A stretch of DNA of 64,000 nucleotides from Cinclus cinclus (lineage: Eukaryota > Chordata > Aves > Passeriformes > Cinclidae). The stretch covers positions 2,776,501 to 2,840,500 of the forward strand of contig NC_085059.1 in the NCBI RefSeq assembly GCF_963662255.1, written 5' to 3'. A program made the position numbers and the translations under genes. Under the pieces are notes generated by a model. The model did no database searches and had not been told where the DNA came from. It saw only the letters and a program-made list of their open reading frames with translations. Below are positions 23,590-36,025 of this stretch, in pieces. Each line of letters opens with the position of its first letter. Within the stretch, counting starts at the first letter, position 1.

Positions 23590-23830
23590 AGCTTAGAGCC
23601 TAATTACAGAAGATTACAGAAACTATTTATAAATATTTATACCCATTTAAATATATTTATAAACGTATCAGGATTGGATAAAAGTGTATATTGTTGTTTT
23701 AGCTTAAGACACAACCAAGTATCTTTTATACAATGCTCATACAATAATCATATATTTGTATTAAGCTTCTTTTTGACGAACATGGACAGCAGCTGTTAAC
23801 ATTTGAATTGCTGTTAATACAAAGTAGGTT
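23590..23830. promoter_or_regulatory. Candidate conserved AT-rich block with MEF2-type motif
   Basis: CTATTTATAA at 23623-23632 matches the MEF2 consensus YTAWWWWTAR. Around it are TAATTACAG, several ATTTATA words and GACGAACATGGACAGCAG. The block is AT-rich and repeat-free. Regulation is inferred. Confidence 0.3.
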
Positions 23831-24989
23831 GGCACCAATGAGCTGTGGAGGATGGGTGGATGCTCAGGAGTTTGGAGCAGTAGAGCACGTGTGCTGCAGA
23901 GCAGGAATCTTCCCCTCCCGAGGCAGAAATCCCCTGGATTCATCCAGGAGGAGAGTGGAAATACAAAAGTAGATGATGGATCTTTTTTCATCATCAATTT
24001 GCTGGTTTATTTTGGCAGAATTGAGCCATCCCTCACCCGTGCTGCACCTGGGGGAATTTTCCCACACAGTTCCTGGTGCTGCTCTTCCCTCTGGGATCCT
24101 CTACCTGGGAGCAGCACTCAGCAGGTGGAACTCCTGAATCACAATTTCCTGTCACCCACAGGTTTCCCAGCCTCCCAACTCCTCATTTTGGGCTCCCAGG
24201 AGGACCCCTGGCACCTCCTGAGCCAGGTCTGTGCTGCTCCTTGTGAAGCAGCTTCGCTTCTTTGTCTGATGCTCAGGAGAGGCTCCAGCAAAAGCATTTG
24301 GAAAATCCTCTGTTATCTCTTCTTTCCTTTCATTTGGCCTCCTGAGGGACACCACCTGGCTATCCAGAGGTGTGCCAGGCATTTTGGGTCACAGCTGGCA
24401 GAGGCTGTGCTCCCTGATCCAGATGTGCCCAGGAAGGTTGGGAGAGGAACCTCTCAGTGCATTCTTGTGGAAAACACGACTCAAACCTCGGGATCAGCCA
24501 GGTGTCCAGGGGGATGTGGGCTGGGGGAGCCACCAGAGGTCTGGACTGGCCTGGTTGGAGGAGGACATGGATAGAAGTGCAGGAGGAAGCAGCCAAGTGA
24601 AATTTGGAGAAAGGGCAGCTTGGAGCAGCTGCTCTTGGTGTGAGCTGCCCCTCGGTGCCAAAGCCAAGGAGGATCCAGGTGGGCTCTGAGCAGCTCGGAC
24701 GCTTCTCTCCATCCCAGGGACGCTGCTGGGGCGCTCCAGCCCAGCCCTGCCTCCTCCCAAACACTTCCCCCCCCCCTCAGCAGAGAGCAAAGCAGGGAGC
24801 TCGCTCTGTGCTCGCAGCAGGGCGATTTGAGCAGGACGAGCCCTTGGTCAGGCATCAAACAGCAGCATGTGAACCATCTGCTCCTTCGACTCCAACACCC
24901 CGAGAAAAGCTGCTGGATTGGAAAAAGGATATTAATCTGAAAAGCACACAACAAAGCAACTGCAGGGTGTTTCCCCCCACGAGCCCGGA
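23831..24989. other. Noncoding sequence, no gene seen
   Basis: A 240-codon plus frame (23852-24574) and a 191-codon minus frame overlap here. Neither shows a domain, and both have the composition of GC-rich noncoding DNA. Confidence 0.45.
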
Positions 24990-25190
24990 GTGAGGGAAAG
25001 CTGATTACCATGACACACAGGAGCCCTGATCTAATATTCCACTTCAAGATTTGCAAATAATGTGCCCATTAAGATTCATTAGCTCTTTAAATAATACCTG
25101 CCAGACCTTCCAGGCAAGGAGGAAAGGCCCCTTCGCCCAGGAATCCATCACCTAACAGCCTCTAATTGTTCAGTTTTCCATGGCTCCGGG
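24990..25190. promoter_or_regulatory. Candidate conserved noncoding block
   Basis: A low-repeat AT-rich stretch with TTTGCAAATAATGTGCCC, CATTAAGATTCATTAGC and CTAATTGTTCAG. The words resemble POU and homeodomain sites. Conservation is untested. Confidence 0.3.
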
Positions 25191-25783
25191 AAGTCTCAAT
25201 GAAAACAAGGCAGGACAGAAGAGCAAAGCTGGAGCTGTCACTGCTGGCAGCAGAGCTGCACTGAGCCACCCTTGCTGCTCCCGGGATTTTGGCTAATTAA
25301 CAGCTCCTCTGCCACGGCTCTGACTTGCAGGGGTGCTGGGGGATGCTCCCTGCAGGGATGTGTCAAGGCACCCAAAATAGCTCCTGTCCTGCAGCTCCTC
25401 AGGGCAGCCTGCAGACGCCAGTGCCAGGCTAAGGAAAAGGTGGTGCCGTGCCTGTGGTGCCCCAGGAGGTGACATTTTGGGAATCCCACTTAATTCCCAG
25501 ACATGGACAGGTCTGAGGTGGAAAACTCGAGGTTTGAGATGCAGGCATGGCTGTGGAGCTCCTACAAAGCCCACTGCTCTGTTGTCAGGGGCTTTTTGCC
25601 CTCCCAGCCCTTCAGCAAAGGGAAATCCTCTACCAGAGGCAAGGGGGAATCCAGGACAGGAACGTCACCACTCTCTGGTCATAATGGATGCCCAAACCAG
25701 GCCCTTGGCTAAATCCAATTTTCCAGCTTGCACTGAAAATTGCCCCAGCAGAGTCTCTGAGTTCAGACCCTGACAGGGGACCT
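25191..25783. other. Noncoding sequence, no gene seen
   Basis: GC-rich unique sequence leading into a minisatellite. Nothing recognised. Confidence 0.45.
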
Positions 25784-26154
25784 TGTCCTGTCACCTCTGT
25801 GTCCTGTCTCCTCTGTGTCCCATCTCCTCTGTGTCCCATCACCTGTGTGTCCTGTCTCCTCTGTGTCCTGTCTCCTCTGCGTCCCATCACCTGTGTGTCC
25901 CATCACCTGTGTGTCCTGTCACCTCTGTGTCCCATCTCCTCTGTGTCCCATCTCCTCTGTGTCCCGTCACCTGTGTGTCCTGTCTCCTCTGTGTCCTGTC
26001 TCCTCTGTGTCCCATCACCTGTGTGTCCCATCACCTGTGTGTCCTGTCTCCTCTGTGTCCCATCTCCTCTGTGTCCCATCACCTGTGTGTCTTGTCACCT
26101 CTGTGTCCTGTCACCTCTGTGTCCTGTCTCCTCTGTGTCCCATCTGCTCTGTGG
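25784..26154. repeat. 16-bp minisatellite, about 23 copies
   Basis: Units alternate among TGTCTCCTCTGTGTCC, CATCACCTGTGTGTCC and close variants. Because 16 is not a multiple of 3, all forward frames are open and read the same 16-residue peptide with regular Cys and Leu (LCVPSPLCPI). The frames are artefacts of the repeat, not a Cys-rich protein. Strand asymmetry is strong: C and T on the plus strand, A and G on the minus. Confidence 0.96.
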
Positions 26155-28879
26155 TCACATCCCAGGCAGACTGGGAGTGAGAGGCTCCACCACAGGAACA
26201 CAGAGAGGTGAAGCTGCTTTCATCCTTGTGCAGATAATTCCCAAAGCTGAATCATGGGGACAGGTCCTTGCAGGATTGCGAATTCTGGGAATTACGGAGT
26301 GGAGAGCCCTGGGGAACACAGGGCAGGTGAACCATGAGCAGGCAGCTGCCTGGGAAGGTTGCTGGGGTGGAGCAGCATTGTCACCTTCTCTCAGCTGATG
26401 ACCACAGATGGCCACAGGCCCTTGGGTCACCCACTGACCAGCAGGACCTGGCTCCAGCCCCAGCCTTGCTCTGAGCTTGTGCTGAGCTCTTTGGATACAA
26501 CAAATCTTTAAAAAAAACCCTGAACTTCCAAGGAGAGAAACCTGGGCAGGATCAAAGGCTGGCCTAACCCTGGTGAGATGCTCCATCACAGCAGTGACAG
26601 AATTGTCACCATCCAGCCCAGCTCTGAGTCATTCTGCCAGCACCCAGAAGAACTTTTAGGCACTGTAAAGCTCAAATTAATTGTCCACACAAGCACTCTG
26701 CATTTTCCTGGTGTGTTTTAGTGCTTTTAAAAGCAGCTACAGCAGCAGATAAGTAGGTCCCTGTGCTCAAGGCCACGAGCAAGCCTGGAGGCATCGGGGG
26801 CTCCTCAGGAAATGGCTCTGCTTGTCACAGATCTTACAATCAGGGGGGAAACACTTTGGGAAAGGCACATATTTCCTGGGGAAGAGCTGTTCAGAGCTCT
26901 CTTTAATCAGCCCCAGATGAGGTTGGGGCTGTTAGTAGCCAACCCCAGAGTGGTCTGGGGGCAGCAGGAGAAGGATGGGAACAGCCAAGGGGCTGCACTT
27001 CGGTGGGATCAGTGAGAACTCTGTCCCCCAAGAAAAGAATATTCCGGAGCAAAGAGAGGGCTGGAGAAATCCAGGAAGGTGAAATACAAGGAGAGAGGGG
27101 GACAAAGCCTTTTTTAATGTGCAGATGATCGCAGAGCAGAAGGGAAGTGCTCAGGAAAAGGAAATAGTTTAGTGTAAGTGCCTCTCTCTGTAGATACTGC
27201 AGAGAAATGCAAGAGCAGGATGAGTTTATGAGGGTGCTTAAAGGGCAGTGATCTGATGAAGAGGAGAAATGCAGATTTAATGTTCTCGCCTGGATTTCTC
27301 CACAAATTTATCATGCAAGTTTTGGCTGGATTGCTCCACACCTCTGAGAGAAATTAAAGCGAATTTCCAGTGGCAGAGTGGAGCAGTGGTTGTAACCATC
27401 ACACTTTGATATGCATACCACAGTGGCCATCAGTGCTCATGGAGAAAAGAGAGAATTTTTAGACTGGTCTTTCCCCAATGCCAGGGTCAAGTCTGGCCTC
27501 TTGGAGCCAAGGTCCCCCCAACTTCCAGGGTGACAATTCCCACCCCAGACCTGCTCTTCATTATTACTGAGCTCCCACTAATCCTCCCTGTTATCTCTCA
27601 GCAGCTCCCATCTCATTTATCCTACCAGCTTCCACAAACTTCCTTAATCTCAAACTCCTGTTAAACTCGAGAAAAAATCCGATTTATGTTATGTACTCCC
27701 CGTTCCCTCCTCCTGCACCTGTGTGAACATGGATAAAATCACTATTTAATAGTGCTGGTCAAGCCTGGCTGCTCCTTCTGGAGCCTCCTGCCAGCCCCTC
27801 TGGATCAGCTATTAAAAGTTGGTGTGAAACCTAGGGATATTAAGGAGAGGAGGGAAGGATGGGAATGCCTGGAACAGCCTGAATGCACCCTCAGGAACTG
27901 GAACTGCTGTGGGAGAGAAAACAGGGAGATGGATCCACCCAACAAGGTCTCAGAGTCTTCATCCCAGGAGTCTCCCACATTTCAAAGGCACTTGGATGTG
28001 ACCCAGCCCTTCCGTAGAGCTCTGAGAGGGGTTGGGGGTCCTGTTTTCAGGAGACGAGGACAATTCCATCCCACGGGAACTGCTGCCCACCAGGATCCTT
28101 CATCCAGCAGCTCCAGCTGCATCCAGGGGCTGGCAAAGTCACGGAGAACAGACCCTGGCCAAAGCCAGCCCTGTGGTGCCCTCTCCAGAGTGGGGAAAGC
28201 TCTGCTGGATCGGTTTCAGGAAGGTTAAATTTATCCCAGAACAAGCACTCGAGCAGTTTTCAGCTCCTTTTCCCTACAGGTTTGGTTTGTTCCCTGTTCC
28301 TTCTGCAGTGCCTTGACTCACCAGGCTCTAATTACTGCCTGCAGATATAAACATGCACTTCTCCCTGGAAAAAAAGTCCATTATTTTTCCCTAAAATGGA
28401 GGGCAGTTTGCAGCTGCTTGGGTAATGTGAACACTTGCAATATGTCATTAAAACAAGCTCTCTCCTCTGAGCTCTGAGGGAGCTGCAAACGGGGCTGTCT
28501 GCACCAATTTCTGGAAGTTTTGTAATCCCAGCCCCGAGCCTGAGGAACACCAGACTCTGTAATTTTCCAGCACTAAAATCAGGGAGCTGGGGACAATTCC
28601 AGAGCAGAGTTAATCCCTCTTGCAACCATTTGGAGCAGGAGGGGAAGAGCAGAGGCATCAGGGAGCCCTTTCAGATTTCACAATTATCTCAAATCGCTCG
28701 AGCTCTGTCCCTGTGGAGCATCAGCAAACTCAAAGCCCAAAGGCAGAAGAACTTCAGAAAATAAAGGCAGCTCCCTCCATGTCCTCGCACCTTTCAAGCA
28801 TCAGAACCTGCCACATTTCAAAGCTGTGACTGTGACTGGATTAAACCACCTGCAACAAATCATCCTGATGGAATTTCAG
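26155..28879. other. Noncoding sequence, no gene seen
   Basis: About 2.7 kb of unique sequence with no recognised element. Short frames only. Nothing suggests an exon. Confidence 0.5.
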
Positions 28880-29035
28880 TGTTAAAAAAAATCCTTGTGA
28901 CATTGTTGGCCGTGAATAAAAAGTTACGGGAGGAAAGGTTATTTTGAAAGCAAAATTATCATTATGGGTTTCCTTGATTAAATTCTTGCAGGAGCCCTAC
29001 TCCAGTTTAAGGCTTAATTTTTGACCAAATAGCAC
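28880..29035. promoter_or_regulatory. Candidate conserved AT-rich block
   Basis: Repeat-free, with words such as GACATTGTTGG, AAAATTATCATTATGGG and GATTAAATTC. SOX-like (ACATTGTT) and homeodomain-like cores are visible. Low confidence. Confidence 0.2.
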
Positions 29036-29249
29036 TTTGATAGGGAAAAATATCTTCTAAAAAGCAGCTGGCTCGAATGTTGGAGAACCCATAAAAGTAC
29101 AGGAAAATAAAGTGCTGGTATTAATTTTAATATATAACCTATTAAATAGAAGCAATAAAATGTTAAAGAGAAATAAAACATTATATTCTTATTATTATTA
29201 GAATAAGAAAGAACATTCAAAGCAGTTCTGGATATTCAGGAAAGGGGAA

Positions 29250-29390
29250 TCCCAGACTGGTTTGACTTGGGAGGGACCTTAAATCTCATCCAGTTCCATG
29301 GGCAGGGACACCTTCCACCATCCCAGCTTGTTCCAAGCTCTTTGCCAAATCAAATTCCATCCTAACCAACCCTTCCCAGTCGTTTATCCC
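29250..29390 (-). mobile_element. CR1 LINE 3' end
   Basis: Reads in reverse as CCCAGACTGGTTTGACTTGG, GGGCAGGGACACCTTCCACC, CAGCTTGTTCCAAGC, then CATCCTAACCAACCCTTCCC. About 140 bp remain. The form is closer to older CR1 groups than the copies carrying CAGCCACAGCTGCTCTGG. Confidence 0.88.
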
Positions 29391-30759
29391 TGAGGGTTGG
29401 TGGTGACACCAGGGATGGGTCCCTTGCAGCCACCTCGAGCACATCCTGGTGAAATTCTGGAGCTGCCATCGTGCCTTGGGACACCCAGAGGTGTTTTCTG
29501 CTCCAAGATTGGGAACAGCACAAGGGTGAGACAGATCTCAGGGACTGAATCCCAGGGAATGAATCCCGGAGATTTTATGGCTCTTTTATTGATGATCCTT
29601 TTCCATATTAATTCCCAGCCCTGGTATTATTGGAACTGGGATAATAACAATTTGTTACATTTGATTAGACTGTTCAGGCTCTAATCAGACCAACAGTAAA
29701 TCCCTGGCTCCACAGAAACATTCTCATTCCAGCCCTAATAACAACTGGGGTCTGACAGGCAGGGGGAAGGGGCAGCCACAGCTCCTGGCTCCCTGCAGAC
29801 AGGGAGAAAGAAAATACTCAGGGACCTTGTTGTGGCTTTGAAATGGAGAATCCAGGCCGGGACAATGTGTGACCATGGCAGGGAAGGATGGCTGAGGACA
29901 GCCTGGGGTGGCCTCCAGTCAGCAGGGCATGGAGGCTGCCCCTCCCAGCAATCATTACTGGCCAGGGCCTCAATTAAGAGCCATTCCAGCAGAATTTCCA
30001 GCTGCACAATTAATTAGAGGTCAGAGAGAGCTGGAGCTGTCTCACCCAAACTGAGGATGCTCCTCCTTTTGCATTCCCAGAGGCAGCACGGGCTTTGCTC
30101 CCGCCTGGGATGGAGCAGGAGGGAATCTCCTCACTTTAACCCCTCTGATCGGCGAGTGCCAGGAGCCACAGGCAGTTCCCACACCCCTTGTTCTGCTCTC
30201 CTCTCCCTGGAGCACCAAACATCCAAACGCAAGCTGGAGGAGCAGCCATCCATCCTTAAATCACATCCACAACCAGCATCCCATTAACTTCCTCTGCAAT
30301 CCTATTTAGGGAGCAGCCTCTTAAGATGTGGAGTAACAGCAACGTGACTTTCGTATCACTTGGAGAGAAAATACTTGGATGCACTCCTGGTTTATCTTGG
30401 GAAAGCAGTCCCTGGTACTGCAGCTGGAGCTGGAGCTCTCCTTCCCCTGCTGGTTCCAGGTGATAAGCCCCACACGGAGCCCCATCGTGATGTCTCCCTT
30501 TCCCAAGTGACAAGGCGCTTCTTGAAGTCCAAATTCTCATCTGGAAGCTCCTACCTGAGTGATTTTCACCTGAGTGAGAGGCTTGTGAGGGACTTGGGGG
30601 TTTAGCATTGTCCTGAATTTACAAGGAGAGGAGTTGCTGTGCGGTGGGAGGAATTCTGAACTGGAGAACAGCCTGGAATCCGTCCTCAGTTCTCCTGAAT
30701 TACCCTGTTAATGGTTGTTCAGAATATCTGTTCTCAGTGACAGAACCCTGCTGGCACAA
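29391..30759. other. Noncoding sequence, no gene seen
   Basis: Unique sequence up to the LTR. TTAATTAGAGG at 30010 is an isolated homeodomain-like core. No gene is recognised. Confidence 0.5.
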
Positions 30760-31616
30760 TGTCATAGTTTAGGTTTACCAGTTGTAATATATTAATTTTT
30801 TGTTGTGAAATATAATTAGGAGTAAAACCAAGGCATGTCTAAAATTTAAAAGGGTATAAAGAATAAAAGCCCCAGCCTGTGGTCACGGCGTCTTGTTTTG
30901 AAAGACAGGTGTTTGTAAAGAAAGGCAGGAGCCTCTCTTGAAACAGACAATGTAGACACCCTTCCTCTGAATTATTATCATTTTGAAACTAAGGAGCTCT
31001 CAGGTAAAGATATGGGAAGAGGAATAACGGTTCAAAGTAGGAAAAATTAAAATAAAAATATAGTAATAAAAAAAAAGAAATGCAAACCCCAACCCCTGAC
31101 AGAGTCAGAATCCAAGCTGACACCCCATCAGTCACTCAGGGTGTTGGAGCAGTCCCATTAAATGGTGGCTGCATCCTCCTGCAGTGACACACGTGGTTCT
31201 GTTGGAGCAGTGCTCCTGGAGAAGGTGCAGTTTTCCTCTGAAGCTCCAGTGATGATGTAGAAGGGTCTGGCTTTTCCTCTGGGATCCAGTGGGAAAAGGC
31301 TGCTCTGATGTTCCAAATCTCAGTTTTTATCCAGGTAGGAAATGCTTGTCTCCTCCCCCTGGGTGGAGCATCTCCCAATGGGATGATGGAATTTTATCAG
31401 CCATGCAGTGGGACTCAGTGTCCCATGAACAGGAGACATCTCCTGGAGGAAGGATGGGTTGTGGGAAAGATCAAGAGCACTGCCCCAGCTGGTTTAACAG
31501 CTGGCCCATGAACAGGAGATGTCTCCCCTGGAGATAGGGATCACTGCCACACCTGGTTTAACAGCTGGTGATAGAATTCATACTTTTGATCACATCCTGT
31601 ATTGCATCCCAGGACA
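30760..31616 (+). mobile_element. Endogenous retrovirus solo LTR (avian type)
   Basis: About 857 bp begin with TGTCATAGTTTAGG and end with CCCAGGACA, giving the TG...CA ends of a retroviral LTR. The flanks are CACAA on the left and CACAG on the right, an imperfect 5-bp target duplication. The sequence style (AATATATTAATTTTTTGTTG, then a GGGTGGAGCATCTCCCAATG segment) is one I associate with songbird LTRs. There is no gag, pol or env sequence on either side, so it is a solo LTR. Within it CCCATGAACAGGAGA occurs at about 31423 and again at about 31505, each followed by a TGGTTTAACAGCTGG segment, showing an internal duplication of about 82 bp. Orientation is taken from the AATAAAAG words near 30862. 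Confidence 0.7.
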
Positions 31617-34094
31617 CACAGAGGTGGTGCTGTGACTGTGCTGAGCCACCACAGCCTGCACAAGATTATCCCACATGGATCCCACTCCAGGAAAAAAAGC
31701 CCTGGAGAGAGGCAAGTCTTCAGTACTGGGTGTGGGGGCTTTGTTGGGCACAGCCTGGGAGCTTGCTGGTCAAAAGCTCATCCAGGGAATGAGGAACTGC
31801 CTGGAGCTCGTGGGATTTGCTCCCTAAGTGCCCCCAGGGCTATTTCAGGAAGTGTGAAGATGTGAGGCATTCTCCAATCCCAAGGGTCTGGGATGGAGTC
31901 TCCCCTGAGCTGTGCTCTGCAGGACTGGATTGATCCCACTGGAATGAGGTTGATCTCACTGGGAATGAGGCTTGGAGGGCACTGGGATGCCAGCCCTGAG
32001 CCCTCAGTGCTGCTCCCACCTCCAGGGCTGGGGATGTGGGACAGGGCAGGTACAGCTGGAGTGCTGCTGCCAGAAATAAATTCCTGGGGTGATGTGAGGG
32101 ATCTGAACCCTCCCAGAGGCTCATCCAGCACTGCAGGTACAGCTCACCCTGCCCGTGGAGCTGTAGGATAATGTGGATTAACTGATTTAATTCCTCATAT
32201 CCATGTTTCAACAACCACAGCTAAACCTCCCAATTTCACATGTTCCAAGCATGTTTGGGTGGCCTGTGTTTTATTCATTGTAACTGCTTATTTTCTTGGT
32301 TCATTCTATTTTGCCTAATAAAGTGCTTTCATTTACCTTCATTTCCATATTGTACTGTAGCTAAAGAACAGAGATAAAGAGAGCTACGAGGAACTTGGAA
32401 TAGATAATTGGTTAATTAAAACAACTTCCCTGGTATGTGGCTTATAACATATTGTTCTCACAGAAGCAACAATCTGGTGAACTGCTTTGCATAGGTAATT
32501 CCAACTTCCAGCTGCCTTTAGTGAGTGTATCCTGTAAAAGGGCTGGGAGTGATGAAATCTGGATAACCAGGCTCCCCTTTCCAAGCACATTTAAGTGGCT
32601 TTATGTTAAATCTGGTTCCAGTTTTCTCTCCCCATCCACTAAAGACAATTTATAGTTGTCATGGGAATTTACCCACTGCACACCTACCCACGCTCTGCTG
32701 TGTCACCAGGACCTGTGGGAAGCACCTCATGTGGAAAAGACACATTCCCAGGTGTCTCCTTTTCCTAAAAGGAGTTTGGATCAAGTGGGATACCCTGGAA
32801 AAAGGGCAAATCACTGCTGCAGGCAGAAGGAGCTGGAGGGGACAGGATGGGTGGGATCAGGGCTGGAATTCTGGGGCTGGGGACCTGCAAACCTGTCAGA
32901 GATCCCACAGCGAGGGACAGGGATCGAGGAGCCAGGCCTGGGAGAAAGGGGGAAGATCTGGGATGAGAAGTGGCTTCTGCAATCCCAAAATCCTTTAATC
33001 ACTTGCCTAAACCAAGTCTGGAATCAAGGATCTGCCTGCAGGGACACGCTGGGCATGGGAGGAGCTGTAAATAACCCTTTGGAATATTCCCTTTTGTCCA
33101 ATCTGCTCCATTTCCATCTCTCTTGGTGTGTTTTCCATCTAATATTTAGGGTGGATCTTTTCAATATGGTGGGAGCCTGGGCACACCCATCCCAAAGCTC
33201 TGGACAGCTCTGGATCTGTGTTTTTACCACTTTTTTACCATTTTGGGTTATTTTTGTAAACCTCTGGCTGTGACCTCCCCCCAGAAATTGGTCTGACAGC
33301 TGCTGGTACATCCCCCTCTCCCCACAAGACAAAGCCAGCTCTGTTTGAGCTGGAGATGAGGGCACTGAAATTCAGCTTCCTGATGTGTCCTTGTGGCCTG
33401 TGAAACATTACAGCAGCCCTCCAGACACATGGAACCCTGCAGGAATGTCCTGAATCTGGATTGGAACCCACCTGCAATGGGAGAGGGGGTGGGATGCACA
33501 CCTGCATCCAGGTAGCACCCAGGAATCAGCCAGTGCTCTCTGCAGGGACCAAAAACAGGACTGAAAGCTCCCCTCAAAGTGAGCAGGAAAAAAAAAAAAA
33601 AAGAGAGAGAGAAATAACAGGGAGCTCTGGTTTATTCCTCAGTTCCAGGTGATTTAAGTAATTGGAAAATCATAGTTGTGAAACAACTCTTTGCAGAGCA
33701 TCATAATCAGCAGCACAGCTCAGCGGGGCCTGAGTGCAGCAGAAAGGCTTTAAAGACCCCCTGAGCAAAGCGCTTTTGGGGGAGCCATGTCATTTGGTGA
33801 TGGCATCTCTGGGAACAGCAGTTCCCAGCAAAAATATCAAGTCTGCAGGACCAGAAGGACGCAGAGATTCAGGGAATGCTTGGGAGACTTTTCGCCAGCT
33901 TGCTGGCAGCCCCCGTCCTGCCCGGGTCCTGCTGCTGCAGGAACACAAACTGCAAATTATCCCTGACATTTCCACAGTGCAAAGCAAACTGTGAGCACGT
34001 GGCTGCTCATCCCCAGCATTCGGGGAGCTTTGGGAAAGCTCTGCGGGCTCTCAGGAGTGCAGCCAAGCCAGGCTCAAGCGGCACCTCCGTCAGG
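31617..34094. other. Noncoding sequence, no gene seen
   Basis: About 2.5 kb of mostly unique sequence. A short run of 15 A followed by GAGAGAGAG lies at 33588-33611. Frames up to 205 codons (32656-33273, plus) show no domain. Confidence 0.45.
33588..33611. repeat. Poly-A and (GA)n run
   Basis: Fifteen A followed by GA repeats. No element is attached that would make this a retrotransposon tail. Confidence 0.9.
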
Positions 34095-34420
34095 GCCGTG
34101 TGTCCCCGCGTGAAGCATTCGGATCACGCCAAGTCCCCTCCACGTTATTAATTTTGACTCAGTGCTTTGAGTTCTGCTCTGAGCAATCCATAATCTCCAA
34201 CCAAATAATCATAAAGGCCCTGCTGGCCTTGAAACATATGTCTCTGACAAGAGCAATAAACCCATTTATTGCTATTGTGGCCACTGCAGAAGAACTCGTG
34301 CGATGTGAGCGTGAGATTTCCTCAGAAAGGAAGCCAGGCCCGGCATTAACTAAATAAAAATATTGTTCTAAAGATCTACTGATCATGTATGTGGGCATTT
34401 AAATATCAGAGATAGTTACT
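34095..34420. promoter_or_regulatory. Candidate conserved noncoding block
   Basis: Repeat-free, AT-rich with preserved CpGs (CGGATCACGCC, CTCGTGCGATG). Notable words are ACGTTATTAATTTTGACTC, CCAAATAATCATAAAGG, CCCATTTATTGCTATTGTGG and ATCAGAGATAG. It ends just before a run of 13 G. The composition resembles known vertebrate enhancers. Confidence 0.35.
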
Positions 34421-34432
34421 GCCGTGAAGGCT

Positions 34433-34445
34433 GGGGGGGGGGGGG
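34433..34445. repeat. G13 homopolymer
   Basis: A run of 13 G. Such runs are error-prone in sequencing and can seed G-quadruplexes only with neighbouring G runs, which are absent here. Confidence 0.95.
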
Positions 34446-35559
34446 AAGACATAAAATGAGATTAAGACAGAAGGATAGAGGCTGCTGCCATAAAAGTAAC
34501 TCAATAAACGAGGCGCCGAGCTCGAGCCTGCACATCCACGAGCATAAACCCAGGGATACAACGGGATCAGGTCACAAAAGCTCCAGGAAGAGGAAAATGT
34601 TTCTTTAGCAGCCACAGGTTTGGCCAAAATGCCCCAGCCAGTGGAGCAGGGCACCAATTTGAGAGCTTTAGGAGCAGCCAGGGTCTATCTGTGGTGCTCA
34701 GTGGAGCAGAGCAGGCACTGCCCCAGAGGTTCTCAAGCAGTAAATGGATTGGAGCAGTGATGATAACGTGTTTGCAGGAGAAAATTGCCTTTATTGAGGC
34801 AGTGTCATGCTAGAACTCCCCAACAATAACAGGCAGGCTCAGAAAGAGGCAAAGAAACAGATTGGGGGAGATTTTCTGGCTTTTAAAGGAAATTAAACGA
34901 GATGGAAATGCACTGAAAGGGAGCTGCACAAAAAGAGAGGAGCAGCATGGGCTCCACTGGGGTGTCCTGAGATATTTAAGAACACGAATGTGGACAGGAC
35001 CAAACAAGTTTTATGGCCTGAGCTCCTCTCCACTGCTACATAAAAATGGAGAGACTCGTGGAAATGGAGTTAATTCAGCATTGCATATGCAGAGAGAACA
35101 GCTGTAATAAAAGGGAATGTGCTCCTTGGCTCGTATTTATTTTTCAAATGTTCCCACTAAAATCCTGGGGACAACAGCAGCAGGAATGCAGAAGGACACT
35201 CCAGACTTTTATTGGGGGAAAAAAGTAAATCATGAGTGAAGGGAGAACAGAGGAAATGAAAGGATGGCATTGCCCTGGGTAAAAAAGTACAGGATCAATG
35301 CCAGGCTGCGATTATTACAGATGATAAGAGCAGTTCTAGGATTTTCCCCCTTCCTCACATCAGCTGTGGATGGAATAGGCTCCTGTGGATACCTCAAAGC
35401 AGTGGATGCCGGTGAATATTGCTCAGCTGGGGGTACTCAAATCCCATATTTCCCCTCAACCCTCACTTCACAGCGAGGATAAATGCACTGCCATATAAAA
35501 ATACTGGATCCTAAAGTCAAGGATAGGTCTGACAGATGGAATAACACCAGACTCTGCCC
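34446..35559. other. Noncoding sequence, no gene seen
   Basis: Unique sequence, mildly AT-rich, with several A-rich words. No named repeat or gene is recognised. Confidence 0.45.
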
Positions 35560-36025
35560 CTAAAAATATCTATTTATTGGCTAGCAAATAACCTTTACGA
35601 CAGAGATCATTCCATTCGCTCACTTCCTGCCATAAAGAAAAAGTTTATTCTGCCTAAAACACTTCCCATGAACTTCTCAAGGGTGGTAATGTTGATGGGA
35701 TGTGATAAGAGAGGGTTTGGGGTGCTCTAGGCTCTCCCTATTGCTACCAAAGGCGGAGGGGGAGCGGAGATTTCCAGAGGAGCCTCTGGCACAGCAGGAC
35801 TGGAGAGTGCAGCCCTTTCCCAGCAGTGTTTGGGATGTTAAGAGTGACTCCTCAGCATCAAAGCTGTCCTACTTCCCCAGCCTTATCATATTTGCCAGAG
35901 CACAATTCAGGGAACAGGACTCCAGCGCAAATCACATTCCACTGGAAGCCTCGGTGATAAATAAATTACATCCCTCTTCTCGAAACAATTTCCCATGATC
36001 AATAATGAATAAAAAAAAAGTCAGG
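35560..36025. promoter_or_regulatory. Candidate conserved noncoding block
   Basis: Two repeat-free AT-rich parts. The first (35560-35660) has ATCTATTTATTGGCTAGC and CCTTTACGACAGAG. The second (35885-36025) has TCGGTGATAAATAAATTAC and CCCATGATCAATAATGAATA. Motifs suggest GATA and homeodomain-type binding. Conservation is untested. Confidence 0.28.

Noticed and set aside
25784..26154. A Cys-rich repeat protein
   Set aside because: The same peptide appears in all three frames because the unit is 16 bp, so it is a product of the DNA repeat.
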